Assembly: GCA_009760855.2 (NCBI GenBank)
Contig: WPIO01000036.1
Coordinates: forward strand, 1,686,001-1,750,000
DNA: 64,000 bases
Direction of reading: 5' to 3'
Origin: Cristatella mucedo
Taxonomy: Eukaryota > Bryozoa > Phylactolaemata > Cristatellidae
A model generated the notes under the pieces. The model worked only from the letters and a program-made list of their open reading frames with translations, did not search any database and had not been told where the DNA came from. Shown here in pieces: positions 49,379 through 59,517 of this stretch (positions within the stretch are counted from its first letter, which is position 1; each line of letters begins with the position of its first letter). The position numbers were made by a program, and so were the translations under genes.

Positions 49379-50076
49379 ATATTTACTATTATTTTCTTTA
49401 TTAAATCTTAAACGTACTTTAACGTAATCAAAACTAAATTTGGCCTTGGTCATTTGAATGGCGTTAGCGTTCCACCAGAAGGCCCTTACTTAGTCGAGTG
49501 CTGGTCTGCCAGTGAGTGACTCGACAGCCAGCCAGCCAGCCGGTTGGGGGGGGGTTCCCGTACCCCCTTCCAGTGTGACCTGCTCGTAATCTCACCTGGC
49601 ACATCTGCTCGGCCGTACACTGGCTAGGACCACAGCTTTTGCAGACTCACAGGGGCTCCACCCAATTGCCCAATGAGCTGACCCAAAGACTCCGAATTAG
49701 GGGCTCTGCCCAGAATGCTCGGCTGCCACAGATAGTAAAGGGGGAGGAAGAGTAAGAGGGAGGAGTAGGGTAGTGCAGAAGCTGGGAGGCACAGGACCAC
49801 CGTGCTTGGGCACAGGATACAGGTGCTGCAGGTGGCAGCCTGCCTCCGGTCAGCTGGGTGCTGCTGCCTGCAGGACTGGCCAAACCGGGGTCACCGACAG
49901 CGACCTGGGCTCTGCAAATGCTTTGGGCCAATTCCAGATACTAATCACTCCGGAATTCGCAAGGTCAACTAGTAAGGAGCAGCAGTGGCAGCAGGAGCAC
50001 AAGCACGAGCAGCGAGAAGGAGCAGGAGAAGCAGCAGAAGTGGGAGTGGACAAGCAGGACAAGCAGTAGGGGTTGT
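49379..50076. other. Intergenic DNA, nothing recognised
   Basis: No gene recognised. Contains CCAGCCAGCCAGCC at about 49530 and a G run at 49545-49553. Confidence 0.4.
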
Positions 50077-50183
50077 AGGACATTTCCCCCCCCCCCCCCG
50101 TAGGACATTTCCCCCCCCCGTAGGACATTTCCCACTATGTTAATAATAATGATAAGAATGCACTTGATAAAGCGCCCTCAGAG
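50077..50183. repeat. GTAGGACATTTC-C(n) repeats followed by a LINE A tail
   Basis: Three GTAGGACATTTC units, the first two followed by runs of 14 and 10 C bases (to 50131). A 47 bp minus-strand LINE family A tail then occupies 50137-50183 (TAATAATAATGATAAGAATG, CACTTGATAAAGCGCCCTC). Confidence 0.88.
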
Positions 50184-50593
50184 TTTGATTAAAGTATAAC
50201 TAATATATATATATATATATATATTAATGATCAAATGAAGTTCACGCTCTATTAAAATAAAATCAACTCAGTATAATTGGAAGGAAGGATGGATGGATTG
50301 GAAGGATGGTTTCTAATAGAGCGAGCTGCAGCTGCAGCAGCTGCGACTGCGGAGGCGGTGGTAGCTGCATCGGTTAGCCACACAGTTCGGTCCCGCTCGA
50401 CTCCACCCGGCATGTGTTTGTACCTGTCAAAGGTGCATGCTACGGCATGCTGCCGTTCCTGCAAATGAGCTCGAAGCCTCAGAGGCCTACTGAGTATAAA
50501 TCCATCTAAAGAGATCTCGTTACGCCCTAATACACACTGATTAAAGCTCGGAATACCAGCAAGGGTGGATTTAGGCCTCGGAGCTGCAGCCAG

Positions 50594-50670
50594 CCCTAAA
50601 CCCTAAAACCCTAAACCCTAAAACCCTAAAACCCTAAACCCTAAAACCCTAAACCCCTAAAACCCTAAAC
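50594..50670. repeat. Interstitial (CCCTAAA)n telomere-like array
   Basis: About ten units alternating CCCTAAA and CCCTAAAA. This corresponds to TTTAGGG and TTTTAGGG on the other strand, not to the TTAGGG usual in animals. G-rich runs follow directly (50690-50750). Confidence 0.95.
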
Positions 50671-50975
50671 CATATACCCAGGAGGGGAAATGCTGGGGGG
50701 GGAATGTTGGGGGGATGTTCGGGGGGGGGGGAACATCGGGGGGGGGGAATGACTATGTACCCCGAAGTAGGTGCCCACAAGCACGAGCAGAAGGAGCAGC
50801 AGTAGAAGGACGAGTCTTTGTCATCTTGGTAGCACCACTCAACACTGCCTATGGCATTCCTGAAAGTTAGAGGTAAGATGACTGCTAGGAAAAGTCAGCC
50901 TGCCGAGCAAGTCGTCAGAGTCGTGGCCACGAGTCACCAAAACCAGCTGTGGCAAAGCCACGGTTGACTACTGTG
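50671..50975. other. G-run cluster and unassigned DNA
   Basis: 50690-50750 has five runs of 6 to 13 G bases separated by short spacers, a G-quadruplex-capable sequence adjoining the telomere-like array. The rest shows nothing. Confidence 0.6.
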
Positions 50976-50979
50976 GAAG

Positions 50980-51042
<63 letters not shown>

Positions 51043-51073
51043 CAGCAGCAGCAGTAGCAGCAGCAGCAGCAGG
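50976..51073. repeat. (GCAG)n then (GCA)n tandem repeat
   Basis: About 15 tetranucleotide units of GCAG/GGCA up to 51040, continuing as imperfect CAG trinucleotides to 51073. Confidence 0.97.
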
Positions 51074-52783
51074 CAGCAGCGCAGACAGGAGGCGGCAGGC
51101 GGCGCTGCACGATCGGTCAACTGCAGCTACAGCCACAGTGTCCAGCACCTCGAGCGAGTGGATGCACACACGCGCATCCACAGTCTGTTTCTGCCCACCT
51201 CCTCCCCGGGAAAGGCCACATTCGCATGCAGAGGACAGCGGACATGCACGGAGCACGTAGCCGCTCAACAGCAGACACCAAGGGTGCATTCTGCCCAGGT
51301 TGCAGTCTCTGCGCACAAGGGTGCGCACCCACGCTGCCGCCGGACCGAGAGTTGGACAGAAGCAAGTCGACAAAGGGACCGGGAAGGCGACAGCGAGCGG
51401 CGCTTTTCTTCTTTCACACAGCGCGCGGCGACCCAAGCGGCTCTGCGCTGCGCTCGGGTTCGTTTGCGGCTGCATGTGCTGCTGAAAGCCAGCATATGCT
51501 GCATCATATGGTGCCTACTCCATAAACCAGACAGCCTGCCAAGCAGGAGGGAGGGGGTGGGGCCAAGGTGACTGACCCGGCCGACCTTGCTGCTAGCCAA
51601 ATCTCTCCCTCTCGGGGCTGACAAAGCTGCAGAAGCCAGATCTTATCGGCTTCCCTCCTCTTATCGGCGAGGCAGCAGCCGAGAGCCGAGCTTGCAGACA
51701 GCTTGCCAATGGCTCAGCTTAGGAAAGGGCCGGGCAAAAGGGGTGCGAGCGCACACCCACCCACCGTAACGGCACGCGAGGGGGCCGACGGTAGGGCTGC
51801 CTCACCCCACGTGCCACCCCCGGGTGGTTCCTCGCACTGCACTCAGGCAGCTGCCTCGACAGAGAGGAGCCGGTCTCACATCTCATCGAGAGCCAGCAGC
51901 GAACGGCTCCCGTAGCAGCACCGGCGGCAGCACGGAGTCTCGACTGGGGGCCCATCGACCCAGCAGTTGTGCCTGCCTGCGTCGATCCAGCAGTCGTGCC
52001 TGCCTGTGTCGAGCTGTGCCGAGCCGTGACGACCCGCGTGCCGTGGGCGGAGCGGCGAGTGAGCTCAAGCTGCGGCTGACAAGCGAGCCTGCGTCCGTTC
52101 GACCACTAGTCGCAGCCGGCATGCAGGCTAGCTATTCAGTACGTTCAGCTAAGCATGGGTGAGAACTCGGGCAGGCAATCGGTGCTCGACCGGGTGGTGG
52201 CACTCTGCGGCGGCATCGCCCGACGGCGGTGGCGGCGCATGAATAGGCAGATTCTTTACGGAGTCGGAGGCGCAGCGGGCCGTTCACCTATTCACTGGGC
52301 GCAGATGCCCATCGGTCGCCGGCCAAAGATCGGCAGGGATTCCTCATCTGTGGACGGAGTGGAGAGAGCTTGGGCGCCTGACTGCGGTCAGCCGACAACA
52401 GAAGGCCTGCAGAGACTTGGTAGGCAAGGTGGTGAGCAAGACATCAGGGGAAGGGGAGGGGAGGAGGGAAGAGCGATCGAACCCCTTAGAGCAGGGGGAG
52501 GGGTGTCAGCGCCTTGGGCCACCTGTACACCTAACCTCTCATCTGCCATCGCCGACGAGTTTCGTGTCCTACCTCCAGTCGCCGAGGGACCTCTGAGTTC
52601 GAGCGAGCCGACTCTGAACACTGCGACTGTGGGCTCACAATTTTCATCCGTTTTGGTACTTGTCCACCACCCCCCCCCCATGTGTATGAACATCCCCCCC
52701 CCCCGGTTTATGAACATCTTGGCTCAGCCCTGACGAAAGGCATCGACAGGGATCTGGACCCCTGCAGAGAGAGAGGAAAGAAT
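51074..52783. other. Moderately GC-rich intergenic DNA, no gene recognised
   Basis: It might hold an HMBOX1 upstream promoter or untranslated exon, but no splice or coding signal supports one. It ends with a tandem in which TATGAACATC precedes runs of C (52675-52715). Confidence 0.4.
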
Positions 52784-52868
52784 GCCGCAATAGCCCAGCA
52801 GGTAAAGTGCTGGCTCTTCACGACACGAAGTCGTGGGAAACCTGCAGTGGGCGATCCTTTACTGCCAA
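52784..52868 (+). mobile_element. SINE family 1, 5' fragment
   Basis: AATAGCCCAGCAGGTAAAG head, CTTCACGACACGAAGTCGTG, then GTGGGCGATCCTTTACTGCC; truncated after the middle. Confidence 0.68.
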
Positions 52869-54160
52869 ATGCATTTTTTTTTTAAAGAATGCGACTGACC
52901 ATCGAAGGCAGAGCAAGATTAACCAAAACGCAATTCGGAGGGAAATCCCGAGAACATGCGGATCAACGAACTGGTCCTCGCTGGAGGGACATCTCTCGCA
53001 GAGCAGCGATAAAGGTGGCTCCAGCTAGCCACGACGTCGCCGGCAAAAGGTAGCGCCGAAAAATATGCAGCAACTCGATTGTCGTTGGCAGCAGGTCCTG
53101 TGGTGCCAGCTCGAAAAGCAACGAGGAAAGCGCCTCAACAAATGTGATCGGATGCGAGGTTAGAAAGGCGAGTTCACCTGAGCTGACAGTAACCGTTCGC
53201 AGAGCTCGACAGCAATCGCCATTTTCTCGATGGAGCTTCGCGCACGGAGGTTTGTTTGCAAGCTGTACCTCGGCCCCCGGTCTGGTCCAGCACTTCTAGC
53301 AGACTATTGGCTACGCATTGGTAATATACATATTATATTATATTATAGAGAAGAGCCTCAGCGGCAAGAAGCACGATCACGGATCGATCGCTGGCTCTCA
53401 CTCATGCAGATCTGCAGCTACGGACTAGCGTTCGCCTTTGCAGTCTCCGGCAGGCCTTATGCTTAAGGCTTCGGATGACGAAATCGGCAGGCACACCTCC
53501 ACAAGGCGTTAGACAAGAGGAAGTGAGGCATGCACCGCTCTGTGGTGCATGCATGTTCCAGAGTGACGTGTATAATTTATGTCGAATGCAGTGAAGCGCG
53601 AATCGCGAGCCGGAGCACTATCGTCACCTGCCAGTGGAGGTTGGCGCACGCTTTCGCTGGCTGTCTATTCGCACTTCTGTTTCATCGAATGCTTTTGTGC
53701 CTGTCCGTTGAACGATTTACTTGCAGCCGGCAGCAGCGTCGTGCACTTACCCCATTCCCATTAATGGCGCCGGTGAAATGGTGCACAGTCGTGCCGGGAG
53801 GTTGAGTAAAGCAAGCGACAAGGTGAAGCTTGGTCGAGAGCTCTAATCGAAATGTACCTCCTTGCTCTCGGCAGCCGCTCTCCTAGCACAAGTGGCCTCA
53901 GCAGCTTCCGACACACAACTGAATCTGAAAGCCTCAGGTGCAGTTATTGCCCCCACCCAAGCTGTGACTCATCCCCTCATAAATCCATACCCCAAGCAAG
54001 ATAACAGGGTCTCCTACCAACCATGAATGCCGGCTGGGTATAAACTGGCCGAAACATGATCAACACCGGGCCATAAACTGGCCAAAGCTGGATTAGCAAA
54101 GCCATAAACAGCAACTGACTGTAAACCAGCCACGTTGAGGTCAGAGGGAGTTCAGTAGAC
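52869..54160. other. Intergenic DNA, nothing recognised
   Basis: No gene, transposon or repeat recognised. The open frames at 53230-53466 and 53530-53805 resemble no family I know. Confidence 0.4.
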
Positions 54161-54303
54161 GCTGATTAAACAGCCTCATTTGTAAAGTGCAGAACGGCCC
54201 CACAGCCACACTAGCACCACTGCCTGCTGCAGTGGGCAATACAGGATTACAGGATGGCCAGACTCGAATCCGCGATCTGGGCCACGAAGAGTGAGCACCT
54301 TCG
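54161..54303 (-). mobile_element. SINE family 1, diverged copy
   Basis: Begins TGATTAAACAGCCTCATTTG and in reverse ends in a tRNA-like head with box B CGGATTCGAGTCTGG; the middle is diverged. Confidence 0.65.
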
Positions 54304-54804
54304 CTCCTCGGCGAAGACCCAGGGGCAGCCTCCCCCATTTCGTCCAGGATGCTAATTTTGAGATACGGAAGTCTGCCGTCTGCCACCGGGTGCATGCCAG
54401 TGCAGAAACATTCTTTTGCCTGCCTGGAGGCGGGAGAGCAATTCAGAAAGTTCGGCATTTCTGGACAGGTGCTCTGCCGATTGAGCTATGGCGACTCCTT
54501 AACTGTTGCCAGTCAATCAGCGCCTCTGCACTTGACACGTGCAGCAGCACAGCACACAATGATCCCCCGGCCACTGCCAACGCCTAGGGCACTCAGTTAG
54601 GAGCTTGTAGTCCACAGAGTGCAACTTGGAATTCTTCAAGGCTCGACGAGTATCGGCATGTGATAAGCCCTCCATCGTCTCCCCCACCGCCTCTGCCACC
54701 GCCGGCCCCGTGCACTGAAGCACCACTGCTGATGAGTGTAGGCTTAGAGCTAGAATGCAGTGCTACCAGCAGCTGCTGCTGCCCGCATGCTTTACTGTGA
54801 GAGC

Positions 54805-54912
54805 TAACAGTCATATTTAATCAGGCTTCTTTTGCAGTGTATGTTAAGTGCCTAGAAAAAAAGAGATTAAATTCTCCTCTGAGGGCGCTATGCAAGTGTA
54901 TTACTGTAATCC
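54805..54912 (+). mobile_element. LINE family A, tail fragment
   Basis: TTAAGTGCCTAGAAAAAAAG, GAGATTAAATTCTCC, GAGGGCGCTATGCAAGTG. Confidence 0.72.
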
Positions 54913-55324
54913 CTACAGCCCTGGCTGTGCAGTTACACTTGCTATGTGTCCCAGCATTGATCGCAATTCTATGAGCCCTGCAGGTTATATACACTGCAAA
55001 CACGGAGACACTGTAACCTGATGCATAGGTCGAGAGGCTACTTCAATGGGGACTCGAATAAAGTTGTTATCCAGGGAAGCGGGCCCACCATGGTACCTAC
55101 ATTAAGGTATCCCGAGGTCCACGTGCAACCGAAAACTTAAGCCGTAGCCGTTCAATAGTAAAAAATCGGTAAGATAGGATACGCTAATAAGGGTCTGCTG
55201 TACTACTAATTGGGTCCATAATTGTTAATTAATATATACTATATATAATATATAATATATAATAATACTAATTGTTTACTAATACTAATAAGGGTACTAC
55301 TAATTGGGTCATTAAAAATTGATG

Positions 55325-55435
55325 AATTGATACGACTCCCACTGGGTGCTAAGCCAGTGGTAAAGTGCTCCTACTTGGCAGCCAGAGTCGTGTTATTGGA
55401 GCCCTGCAGCAGACAACTCTTTATTGTCATACGAA
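55325..55435 (+). mobile_element. SINE family 1-related head
   Basis: GTGCTAAGCCAGTGGTAAAG followed by TTGGAGCCCTGCAGCAGAC in the box B position. Too diverged to be sure. Confidence 0.4.
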
Positions 55436-56212
55436 AATGGGTGAAAATCGCGATGGCTCATCTGCCGAAGCACTCACGCACGCACGCACGCACGAACGCG
55501 CACACACACACACAGATATTTTCACACGCAGCACGTGAAAATATTTATTGACAGGCCAAAAACAAACTCGTATACTGTTGGCATGTATGTGTTTAGTGCG
55601 ACCTCGTTCCATCACCATTGATCACGACCTCCCAGGTGTGGCCAAGCATAAAGGCCACAGGCTTTTGGGTTGTCGCTTGTGCTGCAGCACGTTTCACAGA
55701 ACCCGAGTTTTACTGAAAAGGTCGGCTACTAGCGTCTGCCTCACTCTGCCCCAGCTCTGTAGTCGTTCTATGGGGTTCACATCCAGGCAGCCAGCTGAGT
55801 ACCACTGCACCAGCACCAACCAAGGATTCGTCAACAAAATTCAACTGTATATTAAATAAATCTAGTGACTCGGACTGGTGCAGACAGACATGCGGTACAC
55901 TACTCGTAGATCAGATGCCGAATATCTGAAAAGACCACCGGTACTTGAAGTGTCCAAATTCTGTCTTTCGTTCAATTTTCAATCACTTCTGTACAACTCG
56001 GTCTAGACATGATGCTACTTTCGACGCTACAGTACTCATTCACCAATATGCTGTCAAGTACTACTTCAAACCATTCGCACTAAATCGTAAACCTTAAAAT
56101 CGAAATCCTGAATCCTTAAGACTAGACCATAAATCCACAATATCTGGTCTCCGAACTTGGGGGAGGATTTGCTGTTACAGGTTTACTAAAGCAACCCCAG
56201 AATATAAAAAAA
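55436..56212. other. Intergenic DNA, nothing recognised
   Basis: A small CACG/CA cluster lies at 55480-55515. Degenerate CTAAA-rich text near 56080-56150 may be decayed telomere-like repeat. Confidence 0.4.
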
Positions 56213-56382
56213 TCCTAGCTGATTAAACAGCCTCTTTTTGTATAGCGACAGAAGAGCCTTTACGGCTATCACCACCGCTTGCGGTGGCGATAAAGGATCG
56301 CCCACCGCAGGAATCGAACCCACGACCTCGGGATAGAGGTCGTGAAAGCAACCACCTTACCTAGTGAGCCATCACGGCATGA
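56213..56382 (-). mobile_element. SINE family 1, nearly complete copy
   Basis: In reverse: GATGGCTCACTAGGTAAGG (box A), CACGACCTC...GAGGTCGTG stem, GGGTTCGATTCCTGCGGTGG (box B), GCGATCCTTTATCGCC, GGCTCTTCTGTCGCTATAC and the end CTGTTTAATCAGCT. Confidence 0.85.
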
Positions 56383-57213
56383 TGCTAGCCAACCAAATCC
56401 AACTGGAGGGTGCTAGTGAGCAGCTCAGCGTCTGCAGGTCTTTGCCTAGCCGGCCGGTGACCTGGCCCGAATCGCCCTGGCGAAATCACGTATCCCGGCA
56501 TACCAGAGTGCTCTGAAACCGGACCCGGTCGATGCGAGTTCGAGGCTAGGCTTCAGATCAAAGTCGACCACTGCCTCCGACCACCCATTGAATCCCAGCA
56601 TTCATAACCCTCCCCCTCCCCCCTGCTGAACGATCGTGGTAGCACCGGATTACAAAATGAACGTTTCGGGCAGTAGAGGCCAATTCTGACCCACCGACTC
56701 TCGATATGAAACGATCGCGAAAAACCAATTTTATTTTGCAGCAGCCGATACGCTGCACCAAATCAGCCAAACTAGCTCGATTCGAGATCGATTACTAATG
56801 TATCTGAATTCAGGCTTTCCTCTCACTCTCGACAGTCCACTTGGTCAGTGTAATACACAGTGTATTTGTGCACTATCCTTGATATGTTCGTTTGTCACTA
56901 ACTGGCCTAGCTGTGCCACCGAAGACAAGCTGTACTCGGTACACCCAAGTTGGCTACAGTAGTACCACGACGAAGCCTGTTAACCGGGGAAAAAGTCCAA
57001 TATACAGTGGGATATTAATAACAATGACTTGAATAGCAACAATGCACTGGCTTAGCACCATCGCTAAAACTCTCTGAGGACACTTCGCGTAGACTGTAAG
57101 GGAAGCACGTGGGCTGATCAATGAGAATAGCATCCACTTTAAAGCATTTCAAAGACAAGTCGCACGGATCAACCTAATGCAGCTCGAGGAAAGGGGATTA
57201 CTCGCGGGTTTTG
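56383..57213. other. Intergenic DNA, nothing recognised
   Basis: Spacer between two SINE family 1 copies in opposite orientation. No gene recognised. Confidence 0.4.
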
Positions 57214-57380
57214 TGAGCCGTAATGGCTCACTAGGTAAGGCGATTGCTTTTCACGACCTCGGCCCGAGGTCGTCGGTTCGAATCCTGCGGTGGGAGATCC
57301 TTTATCGCCAGTGCAAGCGATGGTGATAGCCATAAAGGCTCTTCTACCGCTTTACAAAAAGAGGCTGTTAAATCAGCTAG
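57214..57380 (+). mobile_element. SINE family 1, best copy
   Basis: Box A TGGCTCACTAGG at 57224-57235 and box B GGTTCGAATCC at 57275-57285, the tRNA-type internal RNA polymerase III promoter. A GACCTCGGCCCGAGGTC palindrome lies between them. The body CTTTATCGCC-to-GGCTCTTCTACCGCT and the end GAGGCTGTTAAATCAGCTAG follow. Confidence 0.88.
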
Positions 57381-57439
57381 CATTTTCTTTTTCTTAGCTC
57401 ACCTAGTACAGCATCGATATTCGTAGCTGCAGTGAGAGC

Positions 57440-57625
57440 TGTCTGGTATGGGCAGTGTGCCCAACGCAGGAAGTTCGACATGGTAACCAGTTTCAGGAAA
57501 CCGTAAACCGCAAATCCTAAGCCGTTAACGTTAAACCCTAAGCCCAAGGCGCAGAAACCGAAACCTAAGCCCCAATCCCAGCGAGCATACAAACCCTTAA
57601 CACTAAAATCTAAATCCTAAACCCC
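57440..57625. repeat. Dispersed repeat with degenerate CCCTAAA text, third copy
   Basis: Lead GGGCAGTGTGCCCAACGCAG, GAAGTTCGACATGGTAACCA, then degenerate CTAAACC-type text to about 57625. It matches the two units at 40.60-41.06 kb. Confidence 0.78.
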
Positions 57626-57754
57626 AAATCCAAAAGGCTAAACCGAGCTATCCAGTATCGTTTTTTTAATGTATTCCAGTTGTGGGTGCGGTGCCCGTAG
57701 CATCGCAGCATCTATGTTAAACGGTGCCGTATTAGCTGTTCGGCTATGTTTTAT

Positions 57755-57935
57755 ATATTGTCAGTCAGGGGGAGCTAGTGACGTCAGTTGGTCACCAATG
57801 AAGGTTTTAGGCAGATAGGAGCTTTAGTTACTGAGCTCCGAAGCATTTGAGATTGATGGAGATACAGCTTAACGACCACTCAGAGGAGTAGGTAGTAAGT
57901 ATCTGAGGAGTAAGTCCGAAAGTCGGAGGAAGAGG
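57755..57935 (-). mobile_element. LINE family A, diverged fragment
   Basis: GTCAGTCAGGGGGAGCTAGT, GACGTCAGT and GAAGCATTTGAGATT parallel the family's GTCAAGTCAGGGG, GACGCAAGT and AAAGGATTTGAGGTT. Confidence 0.5.
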
Positions 57936-57959
57936 ATAAATATATGCACATAATGTTAA

Positions 57960-58004
57960 ATATATTATTATTATATGCATTATATATATATATATATATA
58001 TAAT
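57960..58004. repeat. AT-rich (TA)n end of a SINE 2 copy
   Basis: TATTATTATATGCATTATAT then (TA)n, directly adjoining the SINE 2 tail. Confidence 0.85.
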
Positions 58005-58137
58005 TTATTGGTATAGCGCCCTAAGAGAACTTAATCTCTACCCAGGCGCCTTACGTACGCCGCAGAGCTGGAGCCGCCGATCTTAGTCAGTAAAGGCGAG
58101 CGCCTTACCCCCCTGGGTGCCAAACCAGGGTGGCGAT
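58005..58137 (-). mobile_element. SINE family 2 copy
   Basis: In reverse: CCCTGGTTTGGCACCCAGGG, GGTAAGGCGCTCGCC, box B-like CGGCTCCAGC, tail AAGGCGCCTGGGTAGAGAT, TTCTCTTAGGGCGC. Confidence 0.78.
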
Positions 58138-58144
58138 GAAGGAA

Positions 58145-58295
58145 CCCTTGACAGTGAGTGAATTGACCACAAGGTCGATGCGCCATCGCTTTAATGGTAG
58201 CGAAGTTCGAGTCTCGGAGAAATGGCGTCATGCGGCAGTTTTGACGTCGGCGACAGACACGGACAAGGCTGCCGCGAGTTTAGCACCATCTTTGA
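58145..58295 (-). mobile_element. LINE family A, short diverged fragment
   Basis: CCACAAGGTCGATGCGCCAT, GGAGAAATGGCGTCATGCGG, GACAAGGCTGCCGCGAG parallel the family's AAGTCGATGCG, AGAAGTGGTGCGATGTGG, ACAAGCCTAGCTGC. Confidence 0.6.
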
Positions 58296-58382
58296 GCCTC
58301 TGACTGATTGCTCAGGAGGCAGGAGGACCTGCACAGACTGACTTGAAGCCAATGTTCTTCTCCTCGCAGCCCTCGCTCCGTC

Positions 58383-58500
58383 CGCGTGAATTTGCAGCAA
58401 ATTTAAAGCGCCTAGAAAGAGATTGAGTTATCTGAGGGCGCTTTATCAAGTGTACTATTATCATTCTTATTATTATTACTATTATTTGCCCTCTCTGTGC
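58383..58500 (+). mobile_element. LINE family A, 3' end only
   Basis: GCAGCAAATTTAAAGCGCC, TAGAAAGAGATTGAGTT, TGAGGGCGCTTTATCAAGTG then a TTATTATTATT-rich terminus. Confidence 0.82.
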
Positions 58501-58959
58501 TTGGGTGCGAACGGAAACTGTCTTCGCCCGTTTGCATGCTATCACTAAGCAACTAACCCGCTACCTTCCCTCTCAGCACATGCGAAGTGCAAACACATCG
58601 GTTCACCTCTTTTACGGTGTTATACAAACGCAAAATGCGTAATAATAATAATAATCATTGTTGTTACTTTTAGTAGCTCCACCGCATGACTTGGCTGCGG
58701 TACTCCTATCGAGGCGAGCTTGAATGATTGCACCGTTTTAAGTAGCCGCGAGTACCTGCAGATTTGACTGCCGAGCTGACGTCGCAAGCGAGTCGTCGTT
58801 CTCGAGTTGGTTTTGGAGCCGCACCCGCCCATTCCGCTTAGCCGCGACTGAGCCTGCGCGAGGTATATACTGGCCGAGCCAGCTTTGAGCGTTAGACTTA
58901 ACGTCCACGTACGACGGCAGGCGCTGGCCACTAAAAGATCTATCGGACGGCTGTTCAAT

Positions 58960-59112
58960 GTGTCACCCCTAACTTGTTATTCATGTCGTTTATCAAGCAT
59001 GATACCACTCACCATTCGATCGCGGTTCCCTTTGCAGCAATCGTAAAGCGCCGAGAAAGAGATAGAGCTCTCCGAGGGCACACTGTCAAGTGCATTATTA
59101 TTATTAATATTG
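58960..59112 (+). mobile_element. LINE family A, 3' end only
   Basis: CACCCCTAACTTGTTATTC, GTTTATCAAGCATGATACCA, AAAGCGCCGAGAAAGAG, CTCTCCGAGGGC, ATTATTATTATTAATAT. It is the last repeat before the GC-rich island. Confidence 0.82.
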
Positions 59113-59217
59113 ACCGGACTAGGATCGGCGGACATGGCGGGCTTGCTGCGCATCGGCGCCGGGATCGGATCGAGATGGCGGCGATCGAGGGGGAGAGCCG
59201 TACCCTCGGCGAGCAGT

Positions 59218-59260
59218 GGGCGTCAGCCGCCCCCCTCCCGAGGGGGGGCGGCTGACGCCC
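59218..59260. repeat. Foldback palindrome 1 in CpG island
   Basis: GGGCGTCAGCCG and CGGCTGACGCCC arms continue through C6/G7 runs around a CTCCCGAG centre. An imperfect outer extension (GAGCAGTGGG against CCCACCGCTC) lengthens the stem. Confidence 0.93.
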
Positions 59261-59285
59261 ACCGCTCTTCGGAGCTCAGGAGACG

Positions 59286-59375
59286 CGAGAGCCGGAGCTA
59301 CGGCGAGGAGCGAGCGAGCGCACTGGAGCGCCGCCGGTGCGCTCGCTCGCTCGCCGTAGCTCCGGCTCGCGGAAC
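59286..59375. repeat. Foldback palindrome 2 in CpG island
   Basis: Arms of about 33 bp: AGCCGGAGCTACGGCGAG and GAGCGAGCGAGCGCAC on the left, GTGCGCTCGCTCGCTC and GCCGTAGCTCCGGCT on the right, with a 3-base difference and a short GC-rich centre. Confidence 0.92.
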
Positions 59376-59445
59376 TTGCGGAGCGCGAGCGTCGCGCCTC
59401 GACCTCGACCTCGAGTCTGGCAGCCGAGTCTGCCTCGCTCCGAGC

Positions 59446-59517
59446 CGCCGCCGGCCACTGAGCCCCGAGGAGCAGCCTCGAGGCTCCCGAACGCGGCTCA
59501 GTGGCCGCCGGCGGCGG
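59446..59517. repeat. Foldback palindrome 3 in CpG island
   Basis: GCCGCCGGCCACTGAGCC on the left pairs with GGCTCAGTGGCCGCCGGC on the right with small mismatches. The centre itself contains CCTCGAGG. Confidence 0.85.

Noticed and set aside
50594-50670. True chromosome end
   Set aside because: The array is short and embedded in non-telomeric DNA with genes on both sides of it in the window.
53230-53466. Small plus-strand gene
   Set aside because: No family resemblance, start context or splice partners; length is within chance expectation.
57224-57290. tRNA gene
   Set aside because: Box A and box B are present, but the sequence does not fold into a full cloverleaf and occurs as part of a dispersed SINE with a fixed 3' body.
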